Assembly: GCF_002564105.1 (NCBI RefSeq)
Contig: NZ_PDBX01000001.1
Span: 620,001-684,000, forward strand
Source of the DNA: Collimonas sp. PA-H2
GTDB lineage: Bacteria > Pseudomonadota > Gammaproteobacteria > Burkholderiales > Burkholderiaceae_D
Direction: 5' to 3'
DNA length: 64,000 bases
In this document: positions 7,424 to 16,171 of the stretch, in pieces
Numbering within the stretch: the first letter of the stretch is position 1
How the letters are laid out: each line of letters opens with the position of its first letter
Made by a program: the position numbers and the translations under genes
The notes under the pieces: generated by a model
The model's input: the letters and a program-made list of their open reading frames with translations, nothing else
Databases searched by the model: none
What the model was told of the DNA's origin: nothing

Positions 7424-9478
7424 TCAGAAGCGCGACAACAGGTCGATCTGGCTGACCAGCGGCGTGTCCTCGCCCGGGCTGGCGCGCTGGTAGCTGCCTT
7501 CGCTATCCATGTCCCAGGCCGAGGCATTGTCTTGCAGATGCACCAGCAAGCTTTCTTCGATCACGCGCCGCTTGAGCTTGCTGTCCTGGATCGGGAACGC
7601 GGTTTCGATGCGGCGGAACAGATTGCGGTCCATCCAGTCGGCGCTTGACAGCATCACGTGCTCCTCGCCGTCGGCGTAGAAATAAAATACCCGGTGATGT
7701 TCCAGGAAACGGCCGATGACCGAACGCACCTTGATGTTTTCCGATAATCCTGGCACGCCCGGTTGCAAGGCGCAGACGCCGCGGATCAGCAGCTGGATCT
7801 TGACCCCGGCCTGGGAAGCCAGGTACAGAGCCTCAATCACGGTCGGTTCCAGCAAGGCGTTCATCTTGGCGATGATATAACCCTGCTTGCCAGCCTTGGC
7901 CGCATCCACTTCTTTCTGGATCGCATGCAGCACATTGGCGTGCAAGGTAAACGGCGACTGCCACAAGCGCTTGAGCAGCACCTGCTTGCCGAAGCCGGTC
8001 AACTGCTGGAACACGTTGTGCACGTCTTCGCAGATCTTGTCGTCATTGGTCAACAGGCCGAAATCGGTGTACAGCCGCGCGGTTTTCGGATGATAGTTAC
8101 CGGTGCCGAGATGCACATAGCGTTTCAGCTTGGTGTGCTTGGCGTGGCGCTTGCGGCGCACGATCAGCAGCATCTTGGCATGCGTCTTGTAGCCGAACAC
8201 GCCATACACCACATGGGCGCCGACCGCCTCCAGCTTGGCGGCCCAGCCGATATTGGTTTCTTCGTCGAAGCGCGCCATCAGCTCCAGCACCACCGTGACT
8301 TCCTTGCCATTCTTGGCCGCCTGCATCAGCGTGCCCATCAGCGGTGAGTCGTTGCCGGTGCGGTAAATGGTCTGCTTGATGGCCAGCACATCGGGATCGA
8401 TCGCCGCCTGCTGCAACAGTTCCAGCACCGGCTGAAAGCTTTCATAGGGGTGGTGCAGCAAGACATCGTTCTGGTCGATGATATCGAACACCGAAGCGCC
8501 GGTGACGAAGGCTTTCGGCAGCACCGGCGAATGCGGCGTGAATTTCAGGTCCGGGCGATCCACCAGATCGGGCAAAGGCATCAGCCGCACCAGGTTGACG
8601 GCGCCGTTGACCCGGTAGCAGTCGGCCGGCGCCAGGCCGTTCTGGTTCAGCAGCCGCTGCACCAGCGATGCCGGCGTGCCGTCGGCCACTTCCAGGCGCA
8701 CCGCATTGCCGAGCTGGCGGGTCGGCAGTTCGCCTTGCAGCGCCAGGCGCAGATCGGTGACTTCATCCTCATCGACAAACAAGTCGCTGTTGCGGGTGAC
8801 GCGGAACTGGTAGCAGCCGCCGATCGACAAACCCGGAAACAGTTCGCCGACAAAGCGCTGCATGAAGCTGCTCAGCAGCACGAAGCCATAAGCATGGTGC
8901 GTCAGATGTTCGGGCATCCGCACCAGGCGCGGCAAGACCCGCGGCGCCTGGACAATGGCCAGTTCGGTCTCGCGTCCGAAGGCATCTTTGCCGCTCATCT
9001 TGACGGCGAAATTCAAGCTCTTGTTCAACACCCGCGGAAACGGATGGGCAGGATCGAGGCCGATCGGCGTCAGCACCGGCAACAGCTCGGTCTTGAAGAA
9101 TTCGTGAGCCCAGGCGGTCTGCTCATCGGTCCATTCGGATTCCTGGTAAAAGGCGATGCCCTCGGCATTCAGCGCCGGCAGCAAGACCTCGTTGAACAAG
9201 GCGTACTGGCGCGCCACCAGCTTCTGCGCGCGCTCGCTGATGGTGCTGTAGGCATGCTGCAACGACATGCCGTCCGGCGTTACGCCATCGACGGCGACCC
9301 GGATCTGCTCCTGCAAGCCAGACATGCGGATTTCGGAAAATTCATCCAGGTTGCTGCTGGTGATGCAGACAAAACGCAGCCGTTCCAGCAGCGGCACCGC
9401 AGGGTCCTCGGCTTGCGCCAGGACGCGTTCATTGAAGGCGAGGACGCCGAGTTCGCGGTTGAGCAGTGGGAAAGTCAT
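7424..9478 (-). CDS. ppk1: Polyphosphate kinase 1
   Basis: Makes polyphosphate reversibly from ATP at the inner face of the membrane. The 684 residues match the family (about 690). The N-terminal domain begins LLNRELGVLAFNERVLAQA and contains SSNLDEFSEIRMSGL; the catalytic half has GYKTHAKM near residue 432, whose His is the expected autophosphorylation site, and LGTGNYHPKTARLYTDFGLL. ATG at 9478 fits the family start; the longer frame to 9595 adds a hydrophobic stretch not typical of Ppk. It is convergent with the permease gene and not next to ppx or phoU here. Confidence 0.96.
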   Translation of the reverse strand: MTFPLLNRELGVLAFNERVLAQAEDPAVPLLERLRFVCITSSNLDEFSEIRMSGLQEQIRVAVDGVTPDGMSLQHAYSTISERAQKLVARQYALFNEVLLPALNAEGIAFYQESEWTDEQTAWAHEFFKTELLPVLTPIGLDPAHPFPRVLNKSLNFAVKMSGKDAFGRETELAIVQAPRVLPRLVRMPEHLTHHAYGFVLLSSFMQRFVGELFPGLSIGGCYQFRVTRNSDLFVDEDEVTDLRLALQGELPTRQLGNAVRLEVADGTPASLVQRLLNQNGLAPADCYRVNGAVNLVRLMPLPDLVDRPDLKFTPHSPVLPKAFVTGASVFDIIDQNDVLLHHPYESFQPVLELLQQAAIDPDVLAIKQTIYRTGNDSPLMGTLMQAAKNGKEVTVVLELMARFDEETNIGWAAKLEAVGAHVVYGVFGYKTHAKMLLIVRRKRHAKHTKLKRYVHLGTGNYHPKTARLYTDFGLLTNDDKICEDVHNVFQQLTGFGKQVLLKRLWQSPFTLHANVLHAIQKEVDAAKAGKQGYIIAKMNALLEPTVIEALYLASQAGVKIQLLIRGVCALQPGVPGLSENIKVRSVIGRFLEHHRVFYFYADGEEHVMLSSADWMDRNLFRRIETAFPIQDSKLKRRVIEESLLVHLQDNASAWDMDSEGSYQRASPGEDTPLVSQIDLLSRF

Positions 9479-9658
9479 GGTCCGGTCGGAAGAGTGAGCG
9501 AGGTTGCAATAAAAAATGTCGGCGATTACCAATATGACATTATTGATTGTAAAGACGCAATGTGACGCAAGAATGACAAACCATCGGTGAAGCAATACCG
9601 TAGCGGCCGGATGAAGCCGCAGCCGTGGCCGGCAGGCCGCCCAAGTGAAAATAAGCGG

Positions 9659-10366
9659 CTACAGCCAGCTGCTGTGAACCGGCGCCAGCATATCGTGCAC
9701 GCCATGTGTCATCAGCACCAGGAACGCCAGCAAAGCCAGGTAGTAAAACGCATAAGTTGCCTTCACTGATGGCTCTATGCCGTAGTACTGCTGGTTTTCC
9801 GGACTGCCGGCGTCATAGTTCCAGGCTCGCTTCAGTTGCGGCAAGGCGAGAATGACCACCACGATCAGCAAGGGCGTCGGCCGGTAGACGAACAAGGCAA
9901 CCAGCACAGGAACGCCGGCAAACCATATGCGCGGCGACAGCACGGCAGTGATGCGGCCGCCGTCAAACGGCGACAGCGGGATCATGTTGAACAGGTTCAG
10001 GAAAAAGCCCGCATACGACAAGGCCAGCAACAGGTTGCTGTCATACTGGCGCGCGACAAAATAACCGACCAAGGGCCCGGCAAGGCCGACATAGGCTTCT
10101 GTTTCCGCATCGTGCGGCATGTCTTTCATCTGGATCCAGGCGCCGACAAACGGGATGAAGGTCGGCGCGCCCACTGCCAGGCCGCGCCGCTGCGCCGCCA
10201 GATAGTGCCCGGCTTCATGCACGAACAGCAACAGCACGAAGCCCACTGCGTAACGCCAGCCATAGAACATCGCATAGACGGCTATCGATAGCAGCATGGT
10301 GCCGGAGGTGGTCAGGATCTTGCCGAGCTTCAGGCCACCGAGCAGCAGGAATAGCAGTTTAGTCAT
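9659..10366 (-). CDS. Site-2 protease family (M50) membrane protein
   Basis: A polytopic membrane metalloprotease homologue of 235 residues. The zinc motif HEAGH is at 50-54 inside a hydrophobic segment, and the third ligand motif falls in NMIPLSPFDGGRI (Asp-Gly at 135-136), the spacing expected for M50 enzymes. No PDZ domain is visible, so it is a small rhomboid-like S2P rather than RseP. It starts 11 bases after the upstream DUF2167 gene and is probably co-transcribed with it. The substrate is unknown. Confidence 0.85.
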   Translation of the reverse strand: MTKLLFLLLGGLKLGKILTTSGTMLLSIAVYAMFYGWRYAVGFVLLLFVHEAGHYLAAQRRGLAVGAPTFIPFVGAWIQMKDMPHDAETEAYVGLAGPLVGYFVARQYDSNLLLALSYAGFFLNLFNMIPLSPFDGGRITAVLSPRIWFAGVPVLVALFVYRPTPLLIVVVILALPQLKRAWNYDAGSPENQQYYGIEPSVKATYAFYYLALLAFLVLMTHGVHDMLAPVHSSWL

Positions 10367-10377
10367 GGCCTGCGCCT

Positions 10378-11397
10378 TCAGGCATGATTGACCGGATCAC
10401 TGGCGTCAGCCGGACGGTCAGACTTGCTGTCAGATGCAGCCTGAGGAAACTGGGGGCGTGCGAATGGCGACTCTTCCGCGTCAACCGGATTGACTGGCGG
10501 CGGCGCAGGTTTCGGTTCCCGCTTGAAGAATCGTTTGATGGCGGCGCCGAAGGCAAGTACAGCCAGCAAGCCGATCTTGAAGAATTTCGCGGCGAACGCG
10601 GCAATCACTGCAATCAGGCCGATTTTCTTGGCCGCGACGCCGACTACCAGGGCAGCCAGGCCATATTCCGCGACGTGGTCGGTCGACGCCGAGAAATCTG
10701 CGTAGCGCTTGCCCTGGTGATAATCGATAGCCGCGAGAAGATTGTTTGCGATCGTCTTGTCCGCTGCCAGGGACGACAGGCCGGTCACCATGGTCAAGGT
10801 GAGATAACCGTCGCGGCCAAGCGCCAGGGTACGGTAGTTCACGCCGGTTTGCGGATCATTGGCGATGGCGCCTTTATCACGCACGATCAGGGACCAGAGC
10901 AGACGATGGGTTGTTGAATCGTAGGTAGGCGCTTCCGCCCAGCCACCTACCTCAACCTCGGGGATGCCGCGCTCTTTGCGGCTTGCATTCGCCCGCTCCG
11001 TGCCCTCGCGCAGGCTCTGCAGCATATCGTCGGCCTTCCAGTCGCGGGCATCGTCGTCGCGCACATAGCCCTCTTTCTTGAACTCGACGGTAGCAAACCA
11101 GTCGCCGCCTTTAGTCGTGGGGACGATGACGCCGGTCAGAGACTTGTCGTCGATGACGTTGCCGACGGCGCGCAGATAGCGTGCCGCGGCGGCAGCTGGT
11201 ATAAAGCCATAACCCTGGGGCAGAGAGAAAGTAGCCTGGTCGCTCAGTTCGATCTTGCTTGGCCCCTCCACCATGGCTTTGTTTGCCGCGGCGACGGCCG
11301 CCTTGATTTCAACCTGGGTTTCGGCAGTCTGGGCGGCGCAGGTGATCGCGATAAAGGCCGCGGCAAGCGCGACCAGAAATTTTCTCAGGATTTTCAT
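10378..11397 (-). CDS. DUF2167 domain membrane protein
   Basis: A 339-residue protein with a signal peptide (first about 21 residues, ending in CAAQ), a DUF2167 domain (SLPQGYGFIPA, WFATVEFKKEGYVRDDDARDW, RLLWSLIVRDKG, NYRTLALGRDGYL), then two hydrophobic segments around residues 240-290 and a Pro/Lys-rich cytoplasmic tail. DUF2167 has no established function. Gene order with the downstream S2P homologue suggests a two-gene operon, with this membrane-anchored protein as a possible protease partner; that is inference. Confidence 0.82.
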   Translation of the reverse strand: MKILRKFLVALAAAFIAITCAAQTAETQVEIKAAVAAANKAMVEGPSKIELSDQATFSLPQGYGFIPAAAAARYLRAVGNVIDDKSLTGVIVPTTKGGDWFATVEFKKEGYVRDDDARDWKADDMLQSLREGTERANASRKERGIPEVEVGGWAEAPTYDSTTHRLLWSLIVRDKGAIANDPQTGVNYRTLALGRDGYLTLTMVTGLSSLAADKTIANNLLAAIDYHQGKRYADFSASTDHVAEYGLAALVVGVAAKKIGLIAVIAAFAAKFFKIGLLAVLAFGAAIKRFFKREPKPAPPPVNPVDAEESPFARPQFPQAASDSKSDRPADASDPVNHA

Positions 11398-11562
11398 GGC
11401 TGGATCGATATTGTGGTTTTAGGGGGCTTTTTTGCCGATTGCCGCCAAAGTCGACTGTTGCTCCCTGCAACAGCGTATGCTCGGACGCATTGGTTTTTCA
11501 ACAAAATCGCAGCTATCTTAATACCATAAAATCCACATATATTGCCGCAAGCTTGAGATCTA

Positions 11563-12915
11563 TCAGATCACGGTAGCAAGGCCCAAAGTCAGCAGCAAGG
11601 CCACCACCGAAATGATGGTCTCGGCCACGGTCCAGGTCTTGAAGGTTTCCGTCACGGTCATGTTGAAGTATTCCTTGACCAGCCAGAAACCGCCGTCGTT
11701 CACGTGCGACAGGATCAGCGAGCCGGCACCGGTCGCCAGCACCATCAGTTCCGGCCTGACGGCGACACCGCCGGCGGTGACGATAGGCGCCACGATGCCG
11801 CACGCAGTCGTCATCGCAACAGTGGCCGAACCGGTGGCGACGCGGATCAGCGCAGCCACGAACCAGCCCAGCAGCAGCGGCGACAAATGGGCATTATTGG
11901 CTAGTTCGACAATCGCCTTGGAAACACCGCCGTCGATCAGGATCCGGCCAAAACCCGCGCCGGCGCCGACGATCAGCGTGATCCCGGCGATAGGCGCCAG
12001 ACACTCAGTGGTGAATTTCAGAATCGCTGCGCGATCAAAGCCGCGTGCCTTGCCGAAGGTGTAAAAACTCACCAGCGTAGCAATCAACAGTGCGATCACC
12101 GAATTGCCGATCAGACGCAGGAAATCGTTGGCGAAAGTCTTGGGCGTGAAAAACACATCGGCCCAGCTACCGATCAACATCAGCGCAACCGGCAGCAGGA
12201 TGGTGGCAATGGTGATGCCGAAACCTGGCAAGTCACGGCCTTTGTCTTCCTCGACAAATTGCGCAATCAGAGGATTGTCAGGATTAGGCACGACGAAACG
12301 GCTGATCAGCTTGGCAAACAGCGGGCCGGCAATGATCGCAGTAGGGATGCCGACGATCAGCGCGTACATGATGGTGCGTCCGATATCGGCGTTGTAGGCG
12401 GTTACGGCGAACAGCGCGGCCGGATGCGGCGGAATCAGGCCATGCACCACTGACAGACCGGCAACCATTGGAATCCCGACCATGATCATCGAAGTCCCGG
12501 TACGTTTGGCGATGTTGAAGGCGATCGGGATCAGCAGCACGAAACCGACTTCAAAGAACACCGGCAAACCGACGATCAGCGCCACCACCATCATGGCCCA
12601 GTGCACTTTCTTCGGGCCGAAGACGCCGATCAGCGTGTTGGCAACGCGTTCGGCGCCGCCAGATTCGGCCATCATCTTGCCGAACATGGTGCCCAGGCCG
12701 ACCACCAGCGCGATGTGCCCCAGCGCGCCGCCGACTCCGGTTTCATACGACTTGACGATGCTGGCCATCGGCATGCCGACCACCAGCCCCAAGATCACCG
12801 ACACCACGATCAGCACGATGAACGGATTCATCTTGAACTTGGCGATCAGCACCACCAGTGCGATCACTGCAATCACCGCGTAGAGCAGCAACAGATTTCC
12901 CTGAACCATCTCCAT
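11563..12915 (-). CDS. GntP-family permease (DsdX-like)
   Basis: A 12-or-more-segment proton symporter of the gluconate/D-serine GntP family, 450 residues. Hallmarks include KMNPFIVLI, GLGTMFGKMMAESGGAERVA, GLPVFFEVGFVLLIPI, IPPHPAA and SHVNDGGFWLVKEY. ATG at 12915 is preferred over an in-frame TTG at 12927 because GGAGG lies 8 bases before it. GntP members carry gluconate, fructuronate or D-serine (DsdX); the neighbouring D-amino-acid genes make D-serine or an N-acyl-D-amino-acid the best guess. Last gene of the minus-strand arm. Confidence 0.9.
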   Translation of the reverse strand: MEMVQGNLLLLYAVIAVIALVVLIAKFKMNPFIVLIVVSVILGLVVGMPMASIVKSYETGVGGALGHIALVVGLGTMFGKMMAESGGAERVANTLIGVFGPKKVHWAMMVVALIVGLPVFFEVGFVLLIPIAFNIAKRTGTSMIMVGIPMVAGLSVVHGLIPPHPAALFAVTAYNADIGRTIMYALIVGIPTAIIAGPLFAKLISRFVVPNPDNPLIAQFVEEDKGRDLPGFGITIATILLPVALMLIGSWADVFFTPKTFANDFLRLIGNSVIALLIATLVSFYTFGKARGFDRAAILKFTTECLAPIAGITLIVGAGAGFGRILIDGGVSKAIVELANNAHLSPLLLGWFVAALIRVATGSATVAMTTACGIVAPIVTAGGVAVRPELMVLATGAGSLILSHVNDGGFWLVKEYFNMTVTETFKTWTVAETIISVVALLLTLGLATVI

Positions 12916-12996
12916 CAAATCCTCCAAAAGTTTGATTTATTTTCTGACGCTGCCAGTAAAGCTGGCATGACTATTTTTTGATAAACCGCCAGCCAT

Positions 12997-13065
12997 GTCG
13001 TCCCCGCGAACGCGGGGACCCATATTAGTGGCCGCAACATGGATTCCCGCGTTCGCGGGAATGAC
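12997..13065. repeat. Double-hairpin GC-rich intergenic repeat
   Basis: Two perfect hairpins, TCCCCGCGAACGCGGGGA and TTCCCGCGTTCGCGGGAA, face each other across a 25-base spacer, between the GntP and ridA genes. A relative lies at 28397-28463. The CGTCATTCCCGCG type is common in proteobacterial genomes. Here it may act as a processing or stability element inside the operon. Confidence 0.8.
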
Positions 13066-13115
13066 GCGGGACCGAGCCGGGGCCGCCAAGGCGCCATCTC
13101 AATCTGCCTCGCGGC

Positions 13116-13499
13116 TTACTTTTTATAAGCGATGCAATCGACTTCCACCTTGCAATCCACCACCATCGCCGACTGCACGCAGGCGCGGGCAGGCGGATTG
13201 GCGCCGAAATATTCCTTGAAGACGCGGTTGAACGACTGGAAATCGCGCGTATCGTCAAGCCAGACGCCGCAGCGTACCACGTGTTCCGGACCATAACCGG
13301 CTTCCTTCAGGATCGCCAGCACGTTCTGGATGGCCTGGTGCGACTGCGCGACGATGCCGCCATCGATCACTTCGCCGTTCACCATCGCCACCTGACCGGA
13401 CACATACAGCCAGCCGTCGGCTTCCACCGCGCGGGCGAATGGCAGATGCTGACCGCCGGTCCCAGAACCACCTTCAACACCGTATCGTTTGATCGTCAT
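13116..13499 (-). CDS. RidA-family enamine/imine deaminase
   Basis: RidA proteins hydrolyse reactive 2-aminoacrylate and other enamines released by PLP enzymes acting on serine or threonine. At 127 residues it has the family length, with the pattern GGQHLPFARAVEADGWLYVSGQ, QAIQNVLAILKEAGYGPEHVVRCGVWLDD and the conserved C-terminal ARACVQSAMVV in which the Arg binds the carboxylate. The context fits: a D-serine-deaminase-like gene is in the same locus and would release exactly such intermediates. It lies downstream of the deacylase on the same strand. Confidence 0.92.
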   Translation of the reverse strand: MTIKRYGVEGGSGTGGQHLPFARAVEADGWLYVSGQVAMVNGEVIDGGIVAQSHQAIQNVLAILKEAGYGPEHVVRCGVWLDDTRDFQSFNRVFKEYFGANPPARACVQSAMVVDCKVEVDCIAYKK

Positions 13500-13572
13500 G
13501 ATTATTCCTCTGTAAAAAAATGAAATTCAACTTACAGCGGCCGGCCTCTGCCGCCGGTCCGCCCAACTACCT

Positions 13573-15093
13573 CTAAAGACTCCCCTTGACACCCGCCTGC
13601 CTGGCCAGAAAGCGCCCTGCCCGCAATGCTGTCGGCGCTTTCTCGGCGCCGCCCAGGTAAGACAAGGCGCCGTTGACCCAGACCGCCTCTATGCCCTCGG
13701 CCGGCTGCATCGGGTCGGCAAAGGTTGCCGCATCGCGCACCGTTTCCGGATCGAACAGCACCAGGTCGGCCCAATAGCCCTCGCGCACCAGGCCGCGTTC
13801 GGTCAAGCCGAAACGCTCGGCCGAGAGGCCGGTCATCTTGCGGATCGCCACGGTCAGGGGAAACAGTTTCTGCTCGCGGCTGTAGTGGCCCAGCACGCGC
13901 GGGAACGCACCCCACAAACGAGGATGCGGCAAGGGATCGTTAGGCAGGCCGTCAGAACCGACCACCGTCGCCGGATGACTCAGGATGCGGTTGACGTCGT
14001 CGTCCGTCATGCAGTGATAGACCGCACCGGCCGGCTGCAAGCGGCGCGCCGTATCCATCAGGCTGAGCTGCCATTCGGCGGCGATAGCGGCCAGCATCTT
14101 GCCGCCCATCGCCGGTTCCGGCTCAGACCAGGTCACCATGATGTCGATGGTGTCGGTCACCTGCTTCAAATCCAGGGTGGAGGAACTGGCGGTGTAGGGA
14201 TAGCAGTCGCAGCCGACCGGCTGGTAGCGCTGTGCCTGCTCCAGCGCTGCCAGCACCTCGCCGCTGCGGCCCCAGTTCTCGACGCCGGCGCATTTCATAT
14301 GCGAGATCACCACCGGTACGCGCGCGTGCTTGCCGATGCGGAAGGCTTCATCCATGGCTTCCAGGATATCGGCGAATTCGCTGCGCAGATGGGTGGCATA
14401 TATGGCCCCGGCCTCGGCCAGCGGCTCGGCCAGCGCCAGCACTTCCGCGGTCGGCGCCATGATCGCATTGCCATAGGCCAGGCCGGTGCTGAGGCCGAGC
14501 GCCCCATGCGCCAGCGCTTCGCGCAACTGCTCGCACATGGCAGCGATTTCGCTGTCGCTGGCGGCGCGGTCGAGGCGGTCCATCTGGTTGCTGCGCAAAG
14601 CGGTGTGGCCGATCAGCGCCGCCACGTTGATGGACGGCTGCGCCTTATTGACTGCTTCTACGTAGGAGGCGAACGTGGGATAGCTGAAGGCGCTCGCTTC
14701 GCCCAGCAGGTTCATCGGATCCGGCGGTTCCGCCTTGAGGCTGACCGGAGCAGCGCTGATGCCGCAATTGCCGACCACCACGGTAGTCACGCCTTGCGAC
14801 AGCTTGGGCAGCATCACCGGGGTGCGGATCACATTGGTGTCGTCATGCGTATGGACGTCGATGAAACCGGGACTCAGCACCTTGCCCTTGCCGTCGATCA
14901 CCTGGCGCGCATGCCAGCCGCGCAAGGCGCCATCGCTGGCGGCCTGTACAATCCGCACAATCCGGCCGCCATCGAGCGCGACATCGGCGGCGAACGGCGC
15001 GCTGCCGCTGCCATCGATCACGGCAACGTTGAGTATCAGCGTATCGCATTCGCGTATCGCTGCCTGCTTGTCTGTATTCAGCTCACTGCTCAT
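13573..15093 (-). CDS. N-acyl-D-amino-acid deacylase
   Basis: A zinc amidohydrolase of 506 residues that releases free D-amino acids from N-acyl forms. The metal motif HTHDD is at residues 81-85, GNCG with the bridging Cys near 110, then GHTALR, STGLAYGN, THLRSE and SHMKCAG supply further ligands, and VGSDGLP holds the catalytic Asp. The C-terminal composite beta domain ends in ADLVLFDPETVRD. ATG at 15093 follows GGGAGA by 5 bases and starts 1 base after the regulator stop, so the two are coupled. Confidence 0.92.
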   Translation of the reverse strand: MSSELNTDKQAAIRECDTLILNVAVIDGSGSAPFAADVALDGGRIVRIVQAASDGALRGWHARQVIDGKGKVLSPGFIDVHTHDDTNVIRTPVMLPKLSQGVTTVVVGNCGISAAPVSLKAEPPDPMNLLGEASAFSYPTFASYVEAVNKAQPSINVAALIGHTALRSNQMDRLDRAASDSEIAAMCEQLREALAHGALGLSTGLAYGNAIMAPTAEVLALAEPLAEAGAIYATHLRSEFADILEAMDEAFRIGKHARVPVVISHMKCAGVENWGRSGEVLAALEQAQRYQPVGCDCYPYTASSSTLDLKQVTDTIDIMVTWSEPEPAMGGKMLAAIAAEWQLSLMDTARRLQPAGAVYHCMTDDDVNRILSHPATVVGSDGLPNDPLPHPRLWGAFPRVLGHYSREQKLFPLTVAIRKMTGLSAERFGLTERGLVREGYWADLVLFDPETVRDAATFADPMQPAEGIEAVWVNGALSYLGGAEKAPTALRAGRFLARQAGVKGSL

Positions 15094-15094
15094 T

Positions 15095-15976
15095 TCAATC
15101 TCCCAACGGCTCGCGGCTGCTGCCGCCGCGATGCGTATCCAGTGTGAATTTCAGGCGCCGCAGCAGCTCCTGGCTGCGATCTTTCTGCAGCAGCGCCAGT
15201 TCGGTCATCAGCACATCCAGCGCCATCATCATGGCGTAGCGCGATGACGAAGGCTTGAAAATAAAATCAGTTTCCAGCGACTTCAGCGGCAGCAGCACAT
15301 CGGCCAGAGCCGCCAGCGGCGAACCGAGCGCAGTGATCGCCACCACCCGCACGCCGTATTCCTTGGCAACCTTGCAGCTGGCGTTCAGCTCGGCGACGTT
15401 GCCGGTGGTGGACAAGGCCAGCACCACATCATTCTTGTCGAGCGTGGCCGCCACCATTTTTTGCAGTATGGCGTCGTGGTAGGTGGCCACCGGGCGTCCC
15501 AGCCGCACCAGCCGGTAGCGCGCTTCATCTGACAGCATAGTCGAGCCGCCGCCCATGCCAAAGGCATAAATCATGCGCGCCTGCAGCAGCGTCCGTGCGG
15601 CCTGCAGCAGCATTTCCTGGTTCAGCAGGCTGCGGTTCACTTCCAGCACCTTGTGGATATCGGCATACACCATGTCGACGATCTGCGGCAGTTGCGGTTC
15701 CTCGCCCGCGTCCTCCATCCGCAAAAAGCGCTGGCCGATGGCCGCCGCCTGCGCCAGGTTCATCTTCAGCTCGCGCACGTCGCGGCAGCCGATGGCTTTG
15801 GCGAAACGAGTGACGCTGGCTTCGCTGACGCCAGCCTGGCTGGCCAATGTCTGGATGCTGGCGCTGGCGGCAAACGGCAGGTCGCCCAGGATCGCCTGCG
15901 CCACTTTTTGCTCGGCCAGCCGCAGCTGGCCGCTGCGTTCGGCGATACGCGAGACAATATCGAAGGAATGACCCAT
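15095..15976 (-). CDS. MurR/RpiR-family transcriptional regulator
   Basis: An N-terminal RpiR helix-turn-helix (SIQTLASQAGVSEASVTRFAKAIGC, about residues 40-65) is followed by a SIS domain that would bind a phosphorylated ligand (MIYAFGMGGGSTML, DVVLALSTTGNVAELN). ATG at 15976 gives 293 residues and fits the family; a TTG at 16018 is in frame but adds an unsupported tail. It heads the minus-strand arm and faces the deaminase gene across 195 bases holding a palindrome, so it is the likely regulator of both arms. A SIS domain next to a PfkB kinase suggests a phosphorylated effector. Confidence 0.9.
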   Translation of the reverse strand: MGHSFDIVSRIAERSGQLRLAEQKVAQAILGDLPFAASASIQTLASQAGVSEASVTRFAKAIGCRDVRELKMNLAQAAAIGQRFLRMEDAGEEPQLPQIVDMVYADIHKVLEVNRSLLNQEMLLQAARTLLQARMIYAFGMGGGSTMLSDEARYRLVRLGRPVATYHDAILQKMVAATLDKNDVVLALSTTGNVAELNASCKVAKEYGVRVVAITALGSPLAALADVLLPLKSLETDFIFKPSSSRYAMMMALDVLMTELALLQKDRSQELLRRLKFTLDTHRGGSSREPLGD

Positions 15977-16087
15977 GTGTTCTAGCCTGATCCGGTGGCG
16001 ATCTAACGCAGCCACCAATTGTCTTATTGCACTTAAAGTAATATACGGTCAGCGCCGCTATCAACGCTTCGCTACCGGGGAAATTCT

Positions 16088-16106
16088 CATGTTACTTTGT
16101 AACATG
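16088..16106. promoter_or_regulatory. Palindromic operator candidate between divergent arms
   Basis: CATGTTACTTTGTAACATG is a perfect inverted repeat with 8-bp arms around TTT, lying between the RpiR-type regulator and the D-serine-deaminase-like gene. Its size and spacing resemble sites of RpiR-family regulators such as HexR. Binding by the neighbouring regulator is inference. Confidence 0.6.
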
Positions 16107-16171
16107 CTTCTAATATAGTAAATTCAAGGATATGATTACGTCAAACGAATTATGACGGAAGGGACTTGAAC

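Noticed and set aside
8450..9565. A 371-codon plus-strand frame opposite ppk1
   Set aside because: Antisense shadow of a conserved gene with Arg/Gln-rich composition and no family pattern. Similar long shadows oppose pyrG, ilvI, the deacylase and the RND pump.
12997..13065. Rho-independent terminator for ridA
   Set aside because: Two hairpins without a T run, and a second copy at 28397 away from any gene end; better read as a dispersed repeat.
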